Under the pieces are notes generated by a model. That model was not told where the DNA came from and ran no database searches. It saw only the letters and a program-made list of their open reading frames with translations. The translations under genes were made by a program, and so were the position numbers. 64,000 bases of DNA, from the NCBI RefSeq assembly GCF_041435435.1, contig NZ_CP108494.1, forward strand, positions 124,001-188,000, written 5' to 3'. This DNA is from Streptomyces sp. NBC_01241. Lineage in GTDB: Bacteria > Actinomycetota > Actinomycetes > Streptomycetales > Streptomycetaceae. Positions 7,582 through 17,241 of this stretch are shown piece after piece (position 1 is the first letter of the stretch; every line of letters begins with the position of its first letter).

Positions 7582-8445
7582 GGCGTTGTCACGTTGATGG
7601 CGCGGTGACCGGTCGATGGAGCTTCGGGGCGTGCTGAGGTGTGGTTTCGGTGCCCGTTTAAGCCGCGGTAGTCAGGCCGATGTTCTCGGTGACGTGGTCC
7701 CAGAGGGTGAAGCGGATGGTCATTTCGAAGCGGTGTTCGGCGGCGGTGCGGAGATGTCGCCGGGTGCGGAAGTGGGGTGAGATGCCGCTGAACGCGGACA
7801 GGAACCGCTGCGCTCCACCGACGGAGCGGAAGCCCTTCATCGCGCGTTCGCATTGCCTCGTCGGCTGGTGGGAGTTCTCGGCCCGGTTGTTCAGTCCCTT
7901 GTGGGAGCGGTGCTCCACCGAGGGCATGATTTCGCGGTGGGCCGCGCCGTAGGAACGCAGCTTGTCGGTAACGATCACCCTTGGCACCGCCCGGGTCTTC
8001 TTCATCAGACGGCGGAAGAACCGCCTGGCCGCGGCCTTGTCGCGGCGGTTCTGGACGAGGATGTCGAGGACGTTGCCGTCCTGGTCGACGGCCCGCCACA
8101 GGTACTTCTGCACACCGTTGATCTTGATGAAGACCTCGTCCAGATGCCACTTGTCGCCGGGCCGTGGCTGTCGGCGGCGCAGTCCGGCGGCGTAGGCCTG
8201 TCCGAACTTCAGACACCACCGCCGCACCGTCTCGTAGGAGACGATGACGCCGCGCCGGAGCATCAGCTCTTCGACCTCGCGGTAGGACAGAGGGAGGCGG
8301 AAGTACAGCCACACGCAGTGCGAGATCACCTCGACCGGGTACCGGTGACCCCTGTACGACGGCAGCACAGACGACACCAGCGATCCCCTCCCCAGCGTGA
8401 TCAATACGAAGATCATCCCACCCGGTCAGCCAAGGTGACAGTGCC
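7582..8445 (-). mobile_element. IS6-family insertion sequence
   Basis: The ends carry short imperfect inverted repeats (7582-7596, and 8431-8445 read on the minus strand as ggcactgtcaccttg; consensus GGCRYTGTCACSTTG). They bound a single transposase gene. The length of 864 bp is normal for IS6. No 8-bp target duplication is seen, which fits replicative IS6 events followed by rearrangement. Confidence 0.75.
7658..8416 (-). CDS. IS6-family transposase
   Basis: The protein has 252 residues, complete for the family. It contains the N-terminal HTH (SYREVEELMLRRGVIVSYET) and the DDE catalytic core: first Asp in KWHLDEVFIKI, second Asp in RVIVTDKL, Glu near NNRAENSHQPTR. The C-terminus (HFRTRRHLRTAAEHR) is typical. 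It appears intact and possibly active. Confidence 0.92.
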   Translation of the reverse strand: MIFVLITLGRGSLVSSVLPSYRGHRYPVEVISHCVWLYFRLPLSYREVEELMLRRGVIVSYETVRRWCLKFGQAYAAGLRRRQPRPGDKWHLDEVFIKINGVQKYLWRAVDQDGNVLDILVQNRRDKAAARRFFRRLMKKTRAVPRVIVTDKLRSYGAAHREIMPSVEHRSHKGLNNRAENSHQPTRQCERAMKGFRSVGGAQRFLSAFSGISPHFRTRRHLRTAAEHRFEMTIRFTLWDHVTENIGLTTAA

Positions 8446-8461
8446 TCTGGCAGAGATGATG

Positions 8462-8482
8462 CCCCTTCGGTACCCGAAGGGG
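8462..8482. repeat. 9-bp-stem hairpin and nearby 20-bp palindrome
   Basis: A perfect 9-bp inverted repeat with a 3-nt loop lies at 8462-8482, and a perfect 20-bp palindrome at 8494-8513. They sit in the roughly 230-bp stretch between the IS6 element and the 3' end of the SpoIIE-type gene, where no gene is evident. The first could be the terminator of the phosphatase gene, though it is about 200 bp past its stop. Confidence 0.35.
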
Positions 8483-8678
8483 ATTCGAACGATGGCGTGC
8501 GAATTCGCACGCCGGGCTCGGGCTGAAAGGGCAGGCGGCGTCAGGACAGCGGTACCCCCGAGCTGACCCCCGGCAACTGGCGACAGAGAGCCGGCTGCGT
8601 GGTCAGAAAGGCTGGGCTACCGCTGCCGCGAAGCCGGGACCCGCACCAGTAGTTGCGCTGTAACCGAATACACCGCCG

Positions 8679-11543
8679 TCACAGCTCTGTGCCAGTCCAT
8701 AGATCCAACAGGTTGTCGCCGAGGCCTGCACCGGGTTCGGCTGCGGCGTCGTGGAGGGATTGTTCGGTCCAGATGACCTTGCCGCGGGCGCCGTACCGGG
8801 TGCCCCAGCGCTGGGCGAGCCGAGCGACGAGGAACAGCCCGCGGCCGCCCTCGTCCGTGGTGGCCGCCCGCCGCAGGTGGGGGGAGGTGCTGGAGCCGTC
8901 GGTGACCTCGCAGATCAGGTGGTTGCGGTCGTGTAGCAGGCGCAGCCGGATGGGCTGGGTGCCGTATCGGATGGCGTTGGTGACCAGTTCGCTGACGATC
9001 AGTTCGGTGGTGAAGGCGACCTGGTCCAGGCCCCAGGTCTCCAGCTGGCGGGTGACGTCGGTACGGACGCGGGAGACGGCTGCCGGGTCGGAGGGCACCT
9101 CCCAGTCCGCGACCCGGGCCGGGTCCAGCAGGTGGGTCCGGGCCACCAGCAAGGCGATGTCGTCGCGGGGGCGCTCGGGGAGCATGGTGGCGAAGACGGT
9201 CTGGCAGGTGGCCTCCGGGGTGCGGTCCACAGCATCGGCCAGGGCCGTGCGCAGCTGCTCGATTCCGGTGTCGTGGTCGCGGTCCCGGTCCTCGATCAGC
9301 CCGTCGGTGTAGAGGACCAGCTGACTGCCCTCGGGCACAGTGAGTTCGGCTGTCTCGAAGGGCAGGCTGCCGCCCAGGCCCAGCGGGGGACTGACGGGTA
9401 CGTCCGGGAAGGTGACGGTGCCGTCGGGGTGGACCAGGGCGGGGCCGGGGTGGCCGGACCGGGCCACAGTGCATCGGCCGGAGACGGGATCGTAGATGGC
9501 GTACAGGCAGGTGGCCCCCGTGACTCCCTGGCCATCGGCCTCGTCGTGGTCGATGTGGGCGACCAGCTCGTCCAGGTGGCTCAGGAGTTCGTCCGGGGCC
9601 AGGTCCAGGGCGGAGAAGTTGTACACGGCGGTGCGCAGCCGACCCATGGTGGCGGCGGCGTGCAGGCCGTGGCCAACGACGTCGCCGACCACCAGGGCCA
9701 CCCGGGTGCCGGGCAGGGGGATGACGTCGAACCAGTCGCCGCCCGCCCCGGCCTGGGCGGGCAGGTAGCGGTGGGCGACCTCGACGGCGGTCTGCTCGGG
9801 CAGGGTGCGGGGCAGCAGGCTGCGCTGCAGAGTGGCCGCCAGGGTGTGCTCGCGGGTGTAGCGGCGGGCGTTGTCGATGCACAACGCAGCACGTCTGGCC
9901 AGCTCCTCGGAGAGGGAAAGGTCCTCCTCCCCGAAGGGAGGGGAGGCGTCCGCCCGCCAGAAGTTGGCCATCCCTAGCACCACCCCGCGGGCCTGCAGCG
10001 GCACCGAGATCAGGGAATGGATTCCGTACTCCAGCACCCGCCGCGCCCGCTCCGGGTCCTGGGCCCGCCAGCCGTCGGAGTCGGCGAGGTCCGACTCCAG
10101 CACAGCGTGGCCGTTGGCCGCCCCGGCGGCGATGGGGTTGGTGGAGGCGAAGCGGATCAGCTCCCCCACGGGGTAGAGAGGCGGATCGTCACGGACGCCG
10201 GTGACGGCGGTGCGGCGCATTTCGGTGCTTGCCTCGGCCGGCTCCTCGCCACGCAGCACCGGATCCAGCAGCTCCACAGTGACGAAATCGGTGAACCGCG
10301 GGACGACCATCTCCGCCAGTTCCTCGGCGGTGCGCACCACATCCAGCGTGGTGCCGATCCGCACGCCCGCGTCGTAGAGCAACTGCAGGCGCTCGCGGGC
10401 CACCTCGGCCCGGCCTGCGAGTGTGCGCAGTTCGGTGGTGTCGCGCAGCGTGGCCACGCTGCCCGCCGGGCCGCCGTAGCGCTCGACGGGCCGGACGTTG
10501 ACGGCCAGCAGCCGGTCGCCAGCCAGATGGACCTCGTCGGTGGCCGTCCGCCCCGAGGAAAGCAGCTCGGCGGCGCCCGGGGTCAGGCCGAGGTCGGTGA
10601 TCTGGCGCTGCTCCACGTCCGCCGGCAGCTCCAGCAGCCGCCGCGCCTCGTCGTTGGCCAGCAGCAGCCGCCCGTCACCGCCGACGATGAGCACGCCCTC
10701 GCGCACCGCATGCAGCACCGCGTCATGATGCTCGTACATGCGAGTCATCTCGGCGGGGCCCAGTCCGCGGGTCTGGCGCAGCAGCCGGCGGCCAATCAGC
10801 GCCGACCCGCCCGCGACCAGGGCGAGCGCGCCGCCCGCGGCGCCGAAGAGCACCGGAAGCTGCCCGGCCACCGCTTCGTTCACCTTCTTGACCTTGATCT
10901 CGGGGGACACGATGCCGGCGACCGAGCCGTCAGGCCGGAAGACGGGGACCTCCGCGAAAACCGAAACGCCCAGCGGAGTCACCTCGGAGTCCGTGAGGGC
11001 CGTGCCCCTCACCGCCTTCCGGTAGGGGTCGCCCTTGACTACGTGTTTCCCGATCTGATGCGGGTCAGGGTGCGTGTACCGGATCCCGTCCGTGCTGATG
11101 ACCACGATGGCGTCGACGCCGGACCGCTTTCGGGCCCTCTCGGTGAGCGGTTGCAGTACCGCGCTCGGATCGCGGCTGTCCAGCGCCTGCACGATCCCCG
11201 GGGAGTTCGCGAACGCCTCGGCGACGGCAAGCACCTCGTCGCGGGCTTTCTCCGTCCCCTGGTGCCGGGCCTGGACCACCAGCGTCACCACCGCCGCGGC
11301 CACAAGCAGCACCACGACCGCCAGCTGCAGGAGAAACACCTGACCGGCGACGCTCTGCGCGCTCACCAGGGAGCGCAGGCGCCGCCCGGGCGACCGGTGC
11401 TGGATCTCCCGTTCGTCCGCGGGACGAGTCGGCTGCTCCGCTCCCGGACGTGGAACCTCACGCCGCCTCCGCGCACGCCAACCAGCGAACCGACGGGCGA
11501 GCTGTCGGCGCGCGGTGCGCCGGGGCGGCCAGGGCGTGATCAT
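8679..11543 (-). CDS. SpoIIE-type PP2C phosphatase with Cache-like sensor, PAS, GAF and HATPase domains
   Basis: The protein has 954 residues from ATG at 11543. Two membrane spans (roughly 66-91 and 210-236) flank an extracytoplasmic sensor (GVDAIVVISTDGIRYTHPDP), as in single-Cache sensors. It continues with PAS (DAVLHAVREGVLIVGGDGRL), GAF (about 375-560) and the PP2C/SpoIIE domain (AGGDWFDVIPLPGTRVALVV, GDVVGHG, SGHPGPALV and LYTDGLIEDR motifs). A C-terminal HATPase_c anti-sigma-like kinase domain follows (FTTELIVSELVTNAIRYG, DEGGRGLFLV). It is an abundant Streptomyces type, probably dephosphorylating an anti-anti-sigma factor in response to an extracellular signal. It is a stand-alone gene; all metal-binding Asp motifs look intact. 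Confidence 0.9.
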   Translation of the reverse strand: MITPWPPRRTARRQLARRFAGWRARRRREVPRPGAEQPTRPADEREIQHRSPGRRLRSLVSAQSVAGQVFLLQLAVVVLLVAAAVVTLVVQARHQGTEKARDEVLAVAEAFANSPGIVQALDSRDPSAVLQPLTERARKRSGVDAIVVISTDGIRYTHPDPHQIGKHVVKGDPYRKAVRGTALTDSEVTPLGVSVFAEVPVFRPDGSVAGIVSPEIKVKKVNEAVAGQLPVLFGAAGGALALVAGGSALIGRRLLRQTRGLGPAEMTRMYEHHDAVLHAVREGVLIVGGDGRLLLANDEARRLLELPADVEQRQITDLGLTPGAAELLSSGRTATDEVHLAGDRLLAVNVRPVERYGGPAGSVATLRDTTELRTLAGRAEVARERLQLLYDAGVRIGTTLDVVRTAEELAEMVVPRFTDFVTVELLDPVLRGEEPAEASTEMRRTAVTGVRDDPPLYPVGELIRFASTNPIAAGAANGHAVLESDLADSDGWRAQDPERARRVLEYGIHSLISVPLQARGVVLGMANFWRADASPPFGEEDLSLSEELARRAALCIDNARRYTREHTLAATLQRSLLPRTLPEQTAVEVAHRYLPAQAGAGGDWFDVIPLPGTRVALVVGDVVGHGLHAAATMGRLRTAVYNFSALDLAPDELLSHLDELVAHIDHDEADGQGVTGATCLYAIYDPVSGRCTVARSGHPGPALVHPDGTVTFPDVPVSPPLGLGGSLPFETAELTVPEGSQLVLYTDGLIEDRDRDHDTGIEQLRTALADAVDRTPEATCQTVFATMLPERPRDDIALLVARTHLLDPARVADWEVPSDPAAVSRVRTDVTRQLETWGLDQVAFTTELIVSELVTNAIRYGTQPIRLRLLHDRNHLICEVTDGSSTSPHLRRAATTDEGGRGLFLVARLAQRWGTRYGARGKVIWTEQSLHDAAAEPGAGLGDNLLDLWTGTEL

Positions 11544-11661
11544 CTTCGACCTCGTATTCGTGGTGCGGATTCGGGAGCGGGCCGCCGCCAGAGCGCTGTC
11601 GGCGGCCCGCCGAATATGGTTTATGGCAGGCCCGAAATTCGACCGTGCCAGAACCGGAAAT

Positions 11662-11955
11662 CTATTGACTGGACGTGCTAAAAACCGCACGCAGGCCAGC
11701 GGCGCTGGTGCCCCATTCCGTGAAATACGACTCGGTGATGACCCCCGCGACGATCGGATGCAGCTCCTCCTCCGTCGCACCATCTTCCCGAAGCTGGAGG
11801 ATCTGCGCGGCGTAGGTGGGTGAGATCGGCGTGGTGATGGTGCGCTCGCGGCCGTCGTCCGAGCTGCCTAGCGACGCCATGCCCTTGTCGAAGTGCGTGG
11901 TGAAGCTGTCCGCACCCGACTCGCAGCCGACCAGCTCATCGGCGTCCCCGAGAGC
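11662..11955 (-). pseudogene. Hypothetical protein, C-terminal fragment
   Basis: The open frame enters from a stop at 11958-11956 and reads ALGDADELVGCESGADSFTT, then MASLGSSDDGRERTITTPIS, and ends AGLRAVFSTSSQ. An ATG at 11880 could give a 72-residue protein, but good coding continues upstream of it. That suggests loss of the N-terminus at the junction with the Abi-like remnant at about 11956. Family unknown. Confidence 0.45.
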
Positions 11956-12336
11956 TCAGGCTTCTGGAGCCGCTGATCTCCCGCCACCGCCTGGCGCCCT
12001 ACCTCGCCCCACGACGTCGTCGGCCGCTGCGATGGAGCTGTATCTGTGGAACGTCCGCGTCTCTGCCGCCTTCGCCGAGGTCATCGCCCTGGCGGAGATC
12101 ATCCTGCGCAACGCGATGGCCGAGCAGCTGGCCGCCGCGTACGGGGCCACCTGGTACGCGCAGGAAGAACTGTTCGACGACTGCATGATCAACGGGTTCC
12201 GCAGCACGTGGCACAACATCAACATGCCCAATGATCCCGGCACCAGGAGACCGGCGAGCAAGACACTGCGAACCGTCCCGGCCGGGAAGATGGTGGCGGA
12301 GTCCACCTTCGGCTGCTGGGTTCACCTGCTCGACGC
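11956..12336 (+). pseudogene. Abi-like protein, frameshifted and 3'-truncated
   Basis: The frame first reads LEPLISRHRLAPYLAP, then after a shift near 12010 reads MELYLWNVRVSAAFAEVIAL and ILRNAMAEQLAAAYG...WY, ending GKMVAESTFGCWVHLLD. This order (SRHRLAPYL / ALELYRWN..VSAAF / E..LRNA / GKVVAELTFGFW) is the Abi_2/Abi-like family, related to abortive-infection proteins. The C-terminal third, with the RNRIAHHEP motif, is missing. It is non-functional debris. Confidence 0.6.
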
Positions 12337-12338
12337 CC

Positions 12339-12770
12339 ATGGGCATCACCACCCGCCGGCAGCTGCTGGGAGCCCTCCGGCGCGCCGACCAGGCCGACGC
12401 CGCGCATACCGCAGCCGGCCGCGCCTGCACCCGGGCCACCCGGGCCGCGGTGGAAGCGCTCACCGACATCGGCCGCGGCGAGCAGCAGCTGGCCGTTGCC
12501 CGCGGCCGTGCCCAGACCAAGCTGCGCCGAACGTTCGCCGCGGCCCGTGCCGCCAACCGCGAGCTCGCCGCCCTGGCGGTCGGCCGGTGGCTGGCGGCGA
12601 AGAGCTTTCCGGATATCGCGGCGGTGACGGGATGGCTCCATCTGATCGCGGCGCTGGTGGTGGCTGGGGTGGGGCTGAGCATGCTGCTGCGGCATCTGCG
12701 CCGTCGGGAGCATCACCACCGCGGGCAGGGGCACGACCATGTGCTCGGGGGCGGCCACGGCCTCGGCGGT
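12339..12770 (+). pseudogene. Small helical protein with one membrane span, probably frameshifted
   Basis: From ATG at 12339 (MGITTRRQLLGALRRADQAD) the frame is coding-like through a charged helix and a hydrophobic stretch (WLHLIAALVVAGVGLSMLL). Past about 12710 it becomes glycine/arginine-rich, while good hydrophobic coding moves to another frame (CSGAATASAVVAAGTVVPAL, stop at 12828). This indicates a frameshift or two overlapping small genes. Its start overlaps the broken end of the Abi-like remnant. Not recognised. Confidence 0.35.
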
Positions 12771-12828
12771 GGTGGCCGCGGGGACGGTGGTCCCGGCGCT
12801 GGCCGCGGCACAGCTCGCGGGGCCGTGA

Positions 12829-13081
12829 CGCCCGTCCGGGAGAGACAACGCACGCGGCGTCGTAGCCACCCGTGTCACTGCCGCCGCCGACGCCGATTGG
12901 TCCAACGATGGTCACCGCAGGGGCAAATGGTCCGACTAATTTGATTGCTTCATCGAAGCTTTCGGGGGACATGCGACTGTGGAGCAGTTACGTCGGAAGT
13001 ATTGATCGGATGTCTCTTCGGTTCTACCGTGTCCGCGCATCGAGGCAATGCACTCCACCCCGATCCGGAGGAGCAGGACGC
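12829..13081. other. Region upstream of the secreted fucosidase
   Basis: I see no gene. The sequence is less GC-rich than its surroundings (12940-13030), fitting a promoter. A partial match to the locus operator (atcggatgtct, about 13006-13016) lies some 65 bp before the fucosidase start. A strong ribosome-binding site (ggaggagcagg) ends the region. Confidence 0.35.
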
Positions 13082-15247
13082 ATGTTCAAGAGACCCATCG
13101 GCCAACCAGCCAGACGCCGGCGCGTGTGGCGGCCCGTGATCGCTTCGCTCTGCATGTTCGCGGCGCTCGGCGGCAACGCCGTCGCGGCCGCACCCCCTAA
13201 GGCGCCGCCCGTGACGGCGGCGGCGCCGAGTCCGGTCGTCGGGATCAGCAGCTCCGACACGCAGGCGCAGATCCTTGAGAAGGCGGCGTCCGTCACGCCG
13301 TCGGCGAGGCAGTTGGCGTGGCAGCGGGAGGAGCTGACGGGGTTCGTCCACTTCGGCCCGAACACCTTCACCGGTGTGGAGTGGGGGTCGGGACTTGAGG
13401 ACCCGGACGTTTTCAACCCATCCGACCTGGACACCGATCAGTGGGCGGCGACGTTCAAGGACGCGGGCTTCAAGAAGGTCATCCTCACCGCCAAGCACCA
13501 CGACGGCATGCTGCTGTTCCCCTCGGAATACTCCGATCACGGGGTGGCCTCCAGCAGTTGGCAGAACGGCCGGGGCGACGTCGTCAAGGCGTTCACCGAC
13601 TCGGCCCGCAAGTACGGTCTCAAGGTCGGCTTCTACCTCTCCCCCGCGGACGGCCACGAGTACGAGACCAGGGACGACGGCGGCCGGTACGGCAACGGCA
13701 GCACCCCGCAGCCCACCCAGATCCCGAGAAAGGGTAACGGCAACGGCACGACCTTCAACTTCACCGCCGACGACTACAACCGCTACTACATGAACACCCT
13801 GTACGAGCTGCTCACCAAGTACGGCGAGATCAGCGAGGTATGGCTCGACGGCGCCAATCCCTGGCCCAACACCAACCAGAAGTACAACTTCACGGACTGG
13901 GTCACCATGATCCGCACCCTCCAGCCGGGCGCGGCCGTCTTCCAGGACGGCGGTCCCGACGTCCGCTGGTCCGGCAACGAGGCCGGTCTCACCAACCGGA
14001 CGAGCGAATGGTCGCCGCTCCCGTACAACACCGACTACAAGGGCGACCCCGCGGATCCGGCGACCGCAGCCGACACGATCCTGAGCGTGCCCGGCTACAA
14101 TACGGCCGCCGACCTGGGCAGCGACGCGGTACTCGGACGACAGACCAACGGCAGCAGTAGCTGGAAGCTGCTGCGCTGGCAACCGGCCGAGTGCGACGGC
14201 CGGCTCCAGGCCCCATCCTGGTTCTGGGACAAGGACGCCCGGCCCGTCCCGCTGGACACGCTGAAGGAGATGTACCTCAACTCGGTGGGCAAGAACTGCC
14301 AGCTACTGCTGAACGTGGCACCCGACAACACCGGGCGGTTCCCCGACGACGCGGTCTCCCGGATGAAGGAGTTCGGCGACTGGATCCGCTCGGTCCAGGT
14401 CAAGACCTCCGCAAAGGCGTCGGCGCAGAACGATAAGGGCACCTCCCACACCAGGGGCAACCACCCTCGCAACGTGCTGGACACCGACGACGCCACCGCC
14501 TGGCAGCCCACGGCCACCACCGGGAACCTCGTGCTGAACCTCCACAGGGCCAAGACGTTCAACGTGGTGAACCTGCAGGAGAACATCCAGGTCGGACAGC
14601 GCGTCTCGGGCTTCGCCGTGGACGCCTGGGACGGCACCTCCTGGAAGGAAGTCGGCAACGGCACCACGATCGGCTACCGCCGCCTCCTCAAGCTGCCGAA
14701 CCCGGTCACCACCACCAAGCTCCGGCTGCGGATCACCGCGTCCAGGGCACTCCCTCCGGCGATCTCCACCTTCTCCGTCCACCAAGACGGCGACCAGAGA
14801 ATCAACCTGGCCTTCGACAAGCCCGCTACCCAGTCGAGCACCCTTCAGGCCGGCACCGAGGCCAGTAAGGCCGTCGACGGAAACACCAGCGGTAGTTTCA
14901 GCTCCGGCTCGGTCACCCACACCTCCGACAAACCACTGGACGCCAACCCGTGGTGGCAGGTCGACATGGGCAAGCCCCAGTCCGTCGGCACGATCGAACT
15001 GTCGAACCGGACGGACTGCTGCTCCGACCGGCTCCGCGACTTCTACGTGTTCGCCTCCGACACTCCCTTCACCTCCACGGATCCGGAGGCCACCAAGAAC
15101 CAGCCCGGCGTGTGGAGCTCGTACCAGACCGACGCCGTCGGCCAGAGGCTGACCCTGCCCGTCGGCCGCGACGCGCGCTACATCCGCGTCCAACTGGTCG
15201 GCTCGGACCGGCCCCTGTCGCTCGCCGAAGTACAGGTCTTTGGCTGA
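13082..15247 (+). CDS. Secreted GH29 alpha-L-fucosidase with C-terminal discoidin-like domains
   Basis: The protein has 721 residues from an ATG with a strong ribosome-binding site (ggaggagcagg). A signal peptide with twin Arg (ARRRRVWRPVIASLCMFAAL) precedes a GH29 catalytic domain (about 60-450). Visible GH29 motifs are FVHFGPNTFTGVEWG, LTAKHHDGMLLFPS, KVGFYLSP and EVWLDGANPW, whose Asp is the likely nucleophile. C-terminal to this are F5/8 type C-like domains (about 450-575 and 580-721; NLAFDKPATQSSTLQAG, NPWWQVDMG). It should release L-fucose from glycans outside the cell. It lies about 17 kb from the main glycan locus, separated by mobile elements, and may once have been adjacent. Confidence 0.9.
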   Translation: MFKRPIGQPARRRRVWRPVIASLCMFAALGGNAVAAAPPKAPPVTAAAPSPVVGISSSDTQAQILEKAASVTPSARQLAWQREELTGFVHFGPNTFTGVEWGSGLEDPDVFNPSDLDTDQWAATFKDAGFKKVILTAKHHDGMLLFPSEYSDHGVASSSWQNGRGDVVKAFTDSARKYGLKVGFYLSPADGHEYETRDDGGRYGNGSTPQPTQIPRKGNGNGTTFNFTADDYNRYYMNTLYELLTKYGEISEVWLDGANPWPNTNQKYNFTDWVTMIRTLQPGAAVFQDGGPDVRWSGNEAGLTNRTSEWSPLPYNTDYKGDPADPATAADTILSVPGYNTAADLGSDAVLGRQTNGSSSWKLLRWQPAECDGRLQAPSWFWDKDARPVPLDTLKEMYLNSVGKNCQLLLNVAPDNTGRFPDDAVSRMKEFGDWIRSVQVKTSAKASAQNDKGTSHTRGNHPRNVLDTDDATAWQPTATTGNLVLNLHRAKTFNVVNLQENIQVGQRVSGFAVDAWDGTSWKEVGNGTTIGYRRLLKLPNPVTTTKLRLRITASRALPPAISTFSVHQDGDQRINLAFDKPATQSSTLQAGTEASKAVDGNTSGSFSSGSVTHTSDKPLDANPWWQVDMGKPQSVGTIELSNRTDCCSDRLRDFYVFASDTPFTSTDPEATKNQPGVWSSYQTDAVGQRLTLPVGRDARYIRVQLVGSDRPLSLAEVQVFG

Positions 15248-15256
15248 CCCACCCCC

Positions 15257-15292
15257 GGTCCGCGGCGGACGCGTGAGCGACTGCCGCGGACC
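15257..15292 (+). terminator. Terminator of the fucosidase gene
   Basis: A perfect 10-bp GC-rich inverted repeat (15257-15266 and 15283-15292) starts 9 nt after the fucosidase stop. There is no U-tract, as is common in Streptomyces. Confidence 0.7.
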
Positions 15293-15348
15293 GACCGTTC
15301 AGCACCCATCGATCATTCCCGGGTCGCTGGTCGCTACTGTCCGAAAGA

Positions 15349-17067
15349 GGGGCCGTCGAGAAATTACTGGTGCGTGTCGGGTCAATCGTCTGTTGTCGTT
15401 GCGTGTATGACATAGCGGGCGAGTTCGCTGGGGTCGATAAGGCGGACCGGGAGCGGGTCGCTGTGGTGGCCGTGTCGCTGTAGCAGGGGGCGGGTCTGCT
15501 GGAGGAGGGTGCGCATCTGGTTCTCGCCGACGCGGAAGAGGTGGGCGATCAGCGAGGCGGGCAGCCCGCGCTGGTCCAGGACGGAGGCCCAGATGATGTT
15601 TTCGACCGCGAGTTTGCGGTGGCGGGGTCGCTGGCCCGGTGCGAGTTGGTCGATCAACTCACGAACTCTGCTGACGAGTTGGTCGAGGGCTTGCCGGGTG
15701 AGACCGGTCAGCACCGGGTGGGTGGCCAGCGCCGCGTCGAAGGTGTGGGCCTGGCGGGGATGGGCTCGGCGCCCTTGCGGCTGCAGCGGCACGGCCGGGA
15801 CGCCGGGCTGCGGCGGAATGGTGTAGTTCCACTCGCCGTGGAAGTCGTCGGGGTCGATACGCAGCGCCGCAAGGTGCTGGGCGTCAATCTCGATACCGGT
15901 GGGATAGGCGCCCTCGTCCAGGCGGGCGCTGACACGCAGGCCGGTCGTGGTCGTGGTGGAGGCGATCAGGTTGAGAGCGACTTCGTAGCTGGTCAGCGGG
16001 CGGGCGCGCCAGTTCATGGAGATGAAGGAGAACAGGCGATGTTCGACCTTGTTCCATTTCGATGTGCCTGGGGGCAGGTGGCACACGCTGATCTCCAGAC
16101 CCGTCTCGGTGGCCAGGGCGGCGAGGTTGGCCTTCCAGGCGCGGGCGCGGGAGCTGTTCGAGCCCCCGCCGTCCGCGGTGATCAGGAGTCTGTGTGCGTC
16201 GGGGTAGGCCGTTTGGCCTTCCTCCCTCCACCAGCGGCGCAGGGCCGCGACCGCGAACGCGGCGGTGTCGTGGTCGGTGCCCACCACGACGAAGCCGGTA
16301 TTGCGCCCCAGGTCGTAGATGCCGTACGGGATCGCCGTACCGGTAGCGTGGGAGGGGAAGTCGTGGTCGAGGACCTTCACCGGCGCACCCGGCGGCACCC
16401 ACTCCCTCCCGGCCTGCGCGAACAGCCCGATCTGCTCCTTCTTCTTGGTGTCCACACTGATCACGGGATCGCCGGCGGCCAGGAACTGGCCCACCGTGTC
16501 GTTGAGGTGCCGGAACTGGGCATCACGGTCCGGGTGCGAACTCCCCGCCAGGACCCGCGCGTTCGCGCGCAGGCTGAACCCGGCCTGCTTGAGCAGCGCG
16601 GCGATGGTGTCCCGGCCCACCGCGTGGGCCTGGGCGGCCAGTTCACCCGCCAGGTGGCGCAGCGACTTCGTCGTCCACGTCAGCGGCCGTATGGGATCAC
16701 CCTGGGTACTGTCCTCGACCAGGGCCAGTAGTGCGGCCCGCAGCCCCGGATCCTTCTCGGCCGCGGCCGGACGGCCCGCGCCGGCCCGGCGGGTACGGCC
16801 GTGTGGCGCGGGATCCTCCTCCAGCTCGGCCAGCCCACGGGAGACGCAGCCCTTGGAGACTCCTGCCGCCTTCGCGACGGCGGCGATCCCACCGTGACCG
16901 AGTATCCGGGCCTCCGCCCCGTACAACAACCGACGCTGACGCTCGTCCAGATGCGGCGTCACCGCCTCCAGCTTCGCCCGCAACGGACCGATCAACTCAT
17001 CGAAACGCCCCATACCACATCAACGATCCGAAGGCTCGGAAGCAACCCGTAGAAAATCGACGGCCCC
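15349..17067 (-). mobile_element. ISAzo13-family insertion sequence
   Basis: Terminal inverted repeats read ggggccgtcga at both ends (15349-15359, and 17057-17067 on the minus strand). A possible 3-bp aga target repeat flanks the element (15346-15348 and 17068-17070). The single gene fills it. The length of 1719 bp suits the family. It separates the fucosidase gene from a truncated CtaG-like gene. Confidence 0.75.
15382..17013 (-). CDS. ISAzo13-family transposase
   Basis: The protein has 543 residues, full length. An N-terminal HTH part (GGIAAVAKAAGVSKGCVSRG) precedes the DDE domain: VISVDTKKKEQIGLF (first Asp), LLITADGGGSNSSRARAW (second Asp) and GTSKWNKVEHRLFSFISMNW (Glu). These are the defining motifs of ISAzo13 (Rhodopirellula-type DDE) transposases. 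A C-terminal helical extension follows. No disruption is seen. Confidence 0.92.
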   Translation of the reverse strand: MGRFDELIGPLRAKLEAVTPHLDERQRRLLYGAEARILGHGGIAAVAKAAGVSKGCVSRGLAELEEDPAPHGRTRRAGAGRPAAAEKDPGLRAALLALVEDSTQGDPIRPLTWTTKSLRHLAGELAAQAHAVGRDTIAALLKQAGFSLRANARVLAGSSHPDRDAQFRHLNDTVGQFLAAGDPVISVDTKKKEQIGLFAQAGREWVPPGAPVKVLDHDFPSHATGTAIPYGIYDLGRNTGFVVVGTDHDTAAFAVAALRRWWREEGQTAYPDAHRLLITADGGGSNSSRARAWKANLAALATETGLEISVCHLPPGTSKWNKVEHRLFSFISMNWRARPLTSYEVALNLIASTTTTTGLRVSARLDEGAYPTGIEIDAQHLAALRIDPDDFHGEWNYTIPPQPGVPAVPLQPQGRRAHPRQAHTFDAALATHPVLTGLTRQALDQLVSRVRELIDQLAPGQRPRHRKLAVENIIWASVLDQRGLPASLIAHLFRVGENQMRTLLQQTRPLLQRHGHHSDPLPVRLIDPSELARYVIHATTTDD

Positions 17068-17241
17068 AGAGCTTCCACTGAGAGGGCGGTATGTGACGTG
17101 ATGCCGCATCTGTCGTCACCGGAACGTGTGGGACCGTAGCCTCCACGCTGACCAGAGGACTCGGCCGTGCTGGAGTGTCTGCCGTGAGTGGCTGTTGTCG
17201 TTCCGATCTTGAGTGGTGCTGGTCGAACAGGGGTCTCGTTC

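Noticed and set aside
8461..8492. Sequence resembling the 3' end of a tRNA (TTCGAATCCCC on the minus strand)
   Set aside because: The T-stem partner, anticodon arm and acceptor 5' strand are missing; the signal is better explained by the hairpin at 8462-8482.
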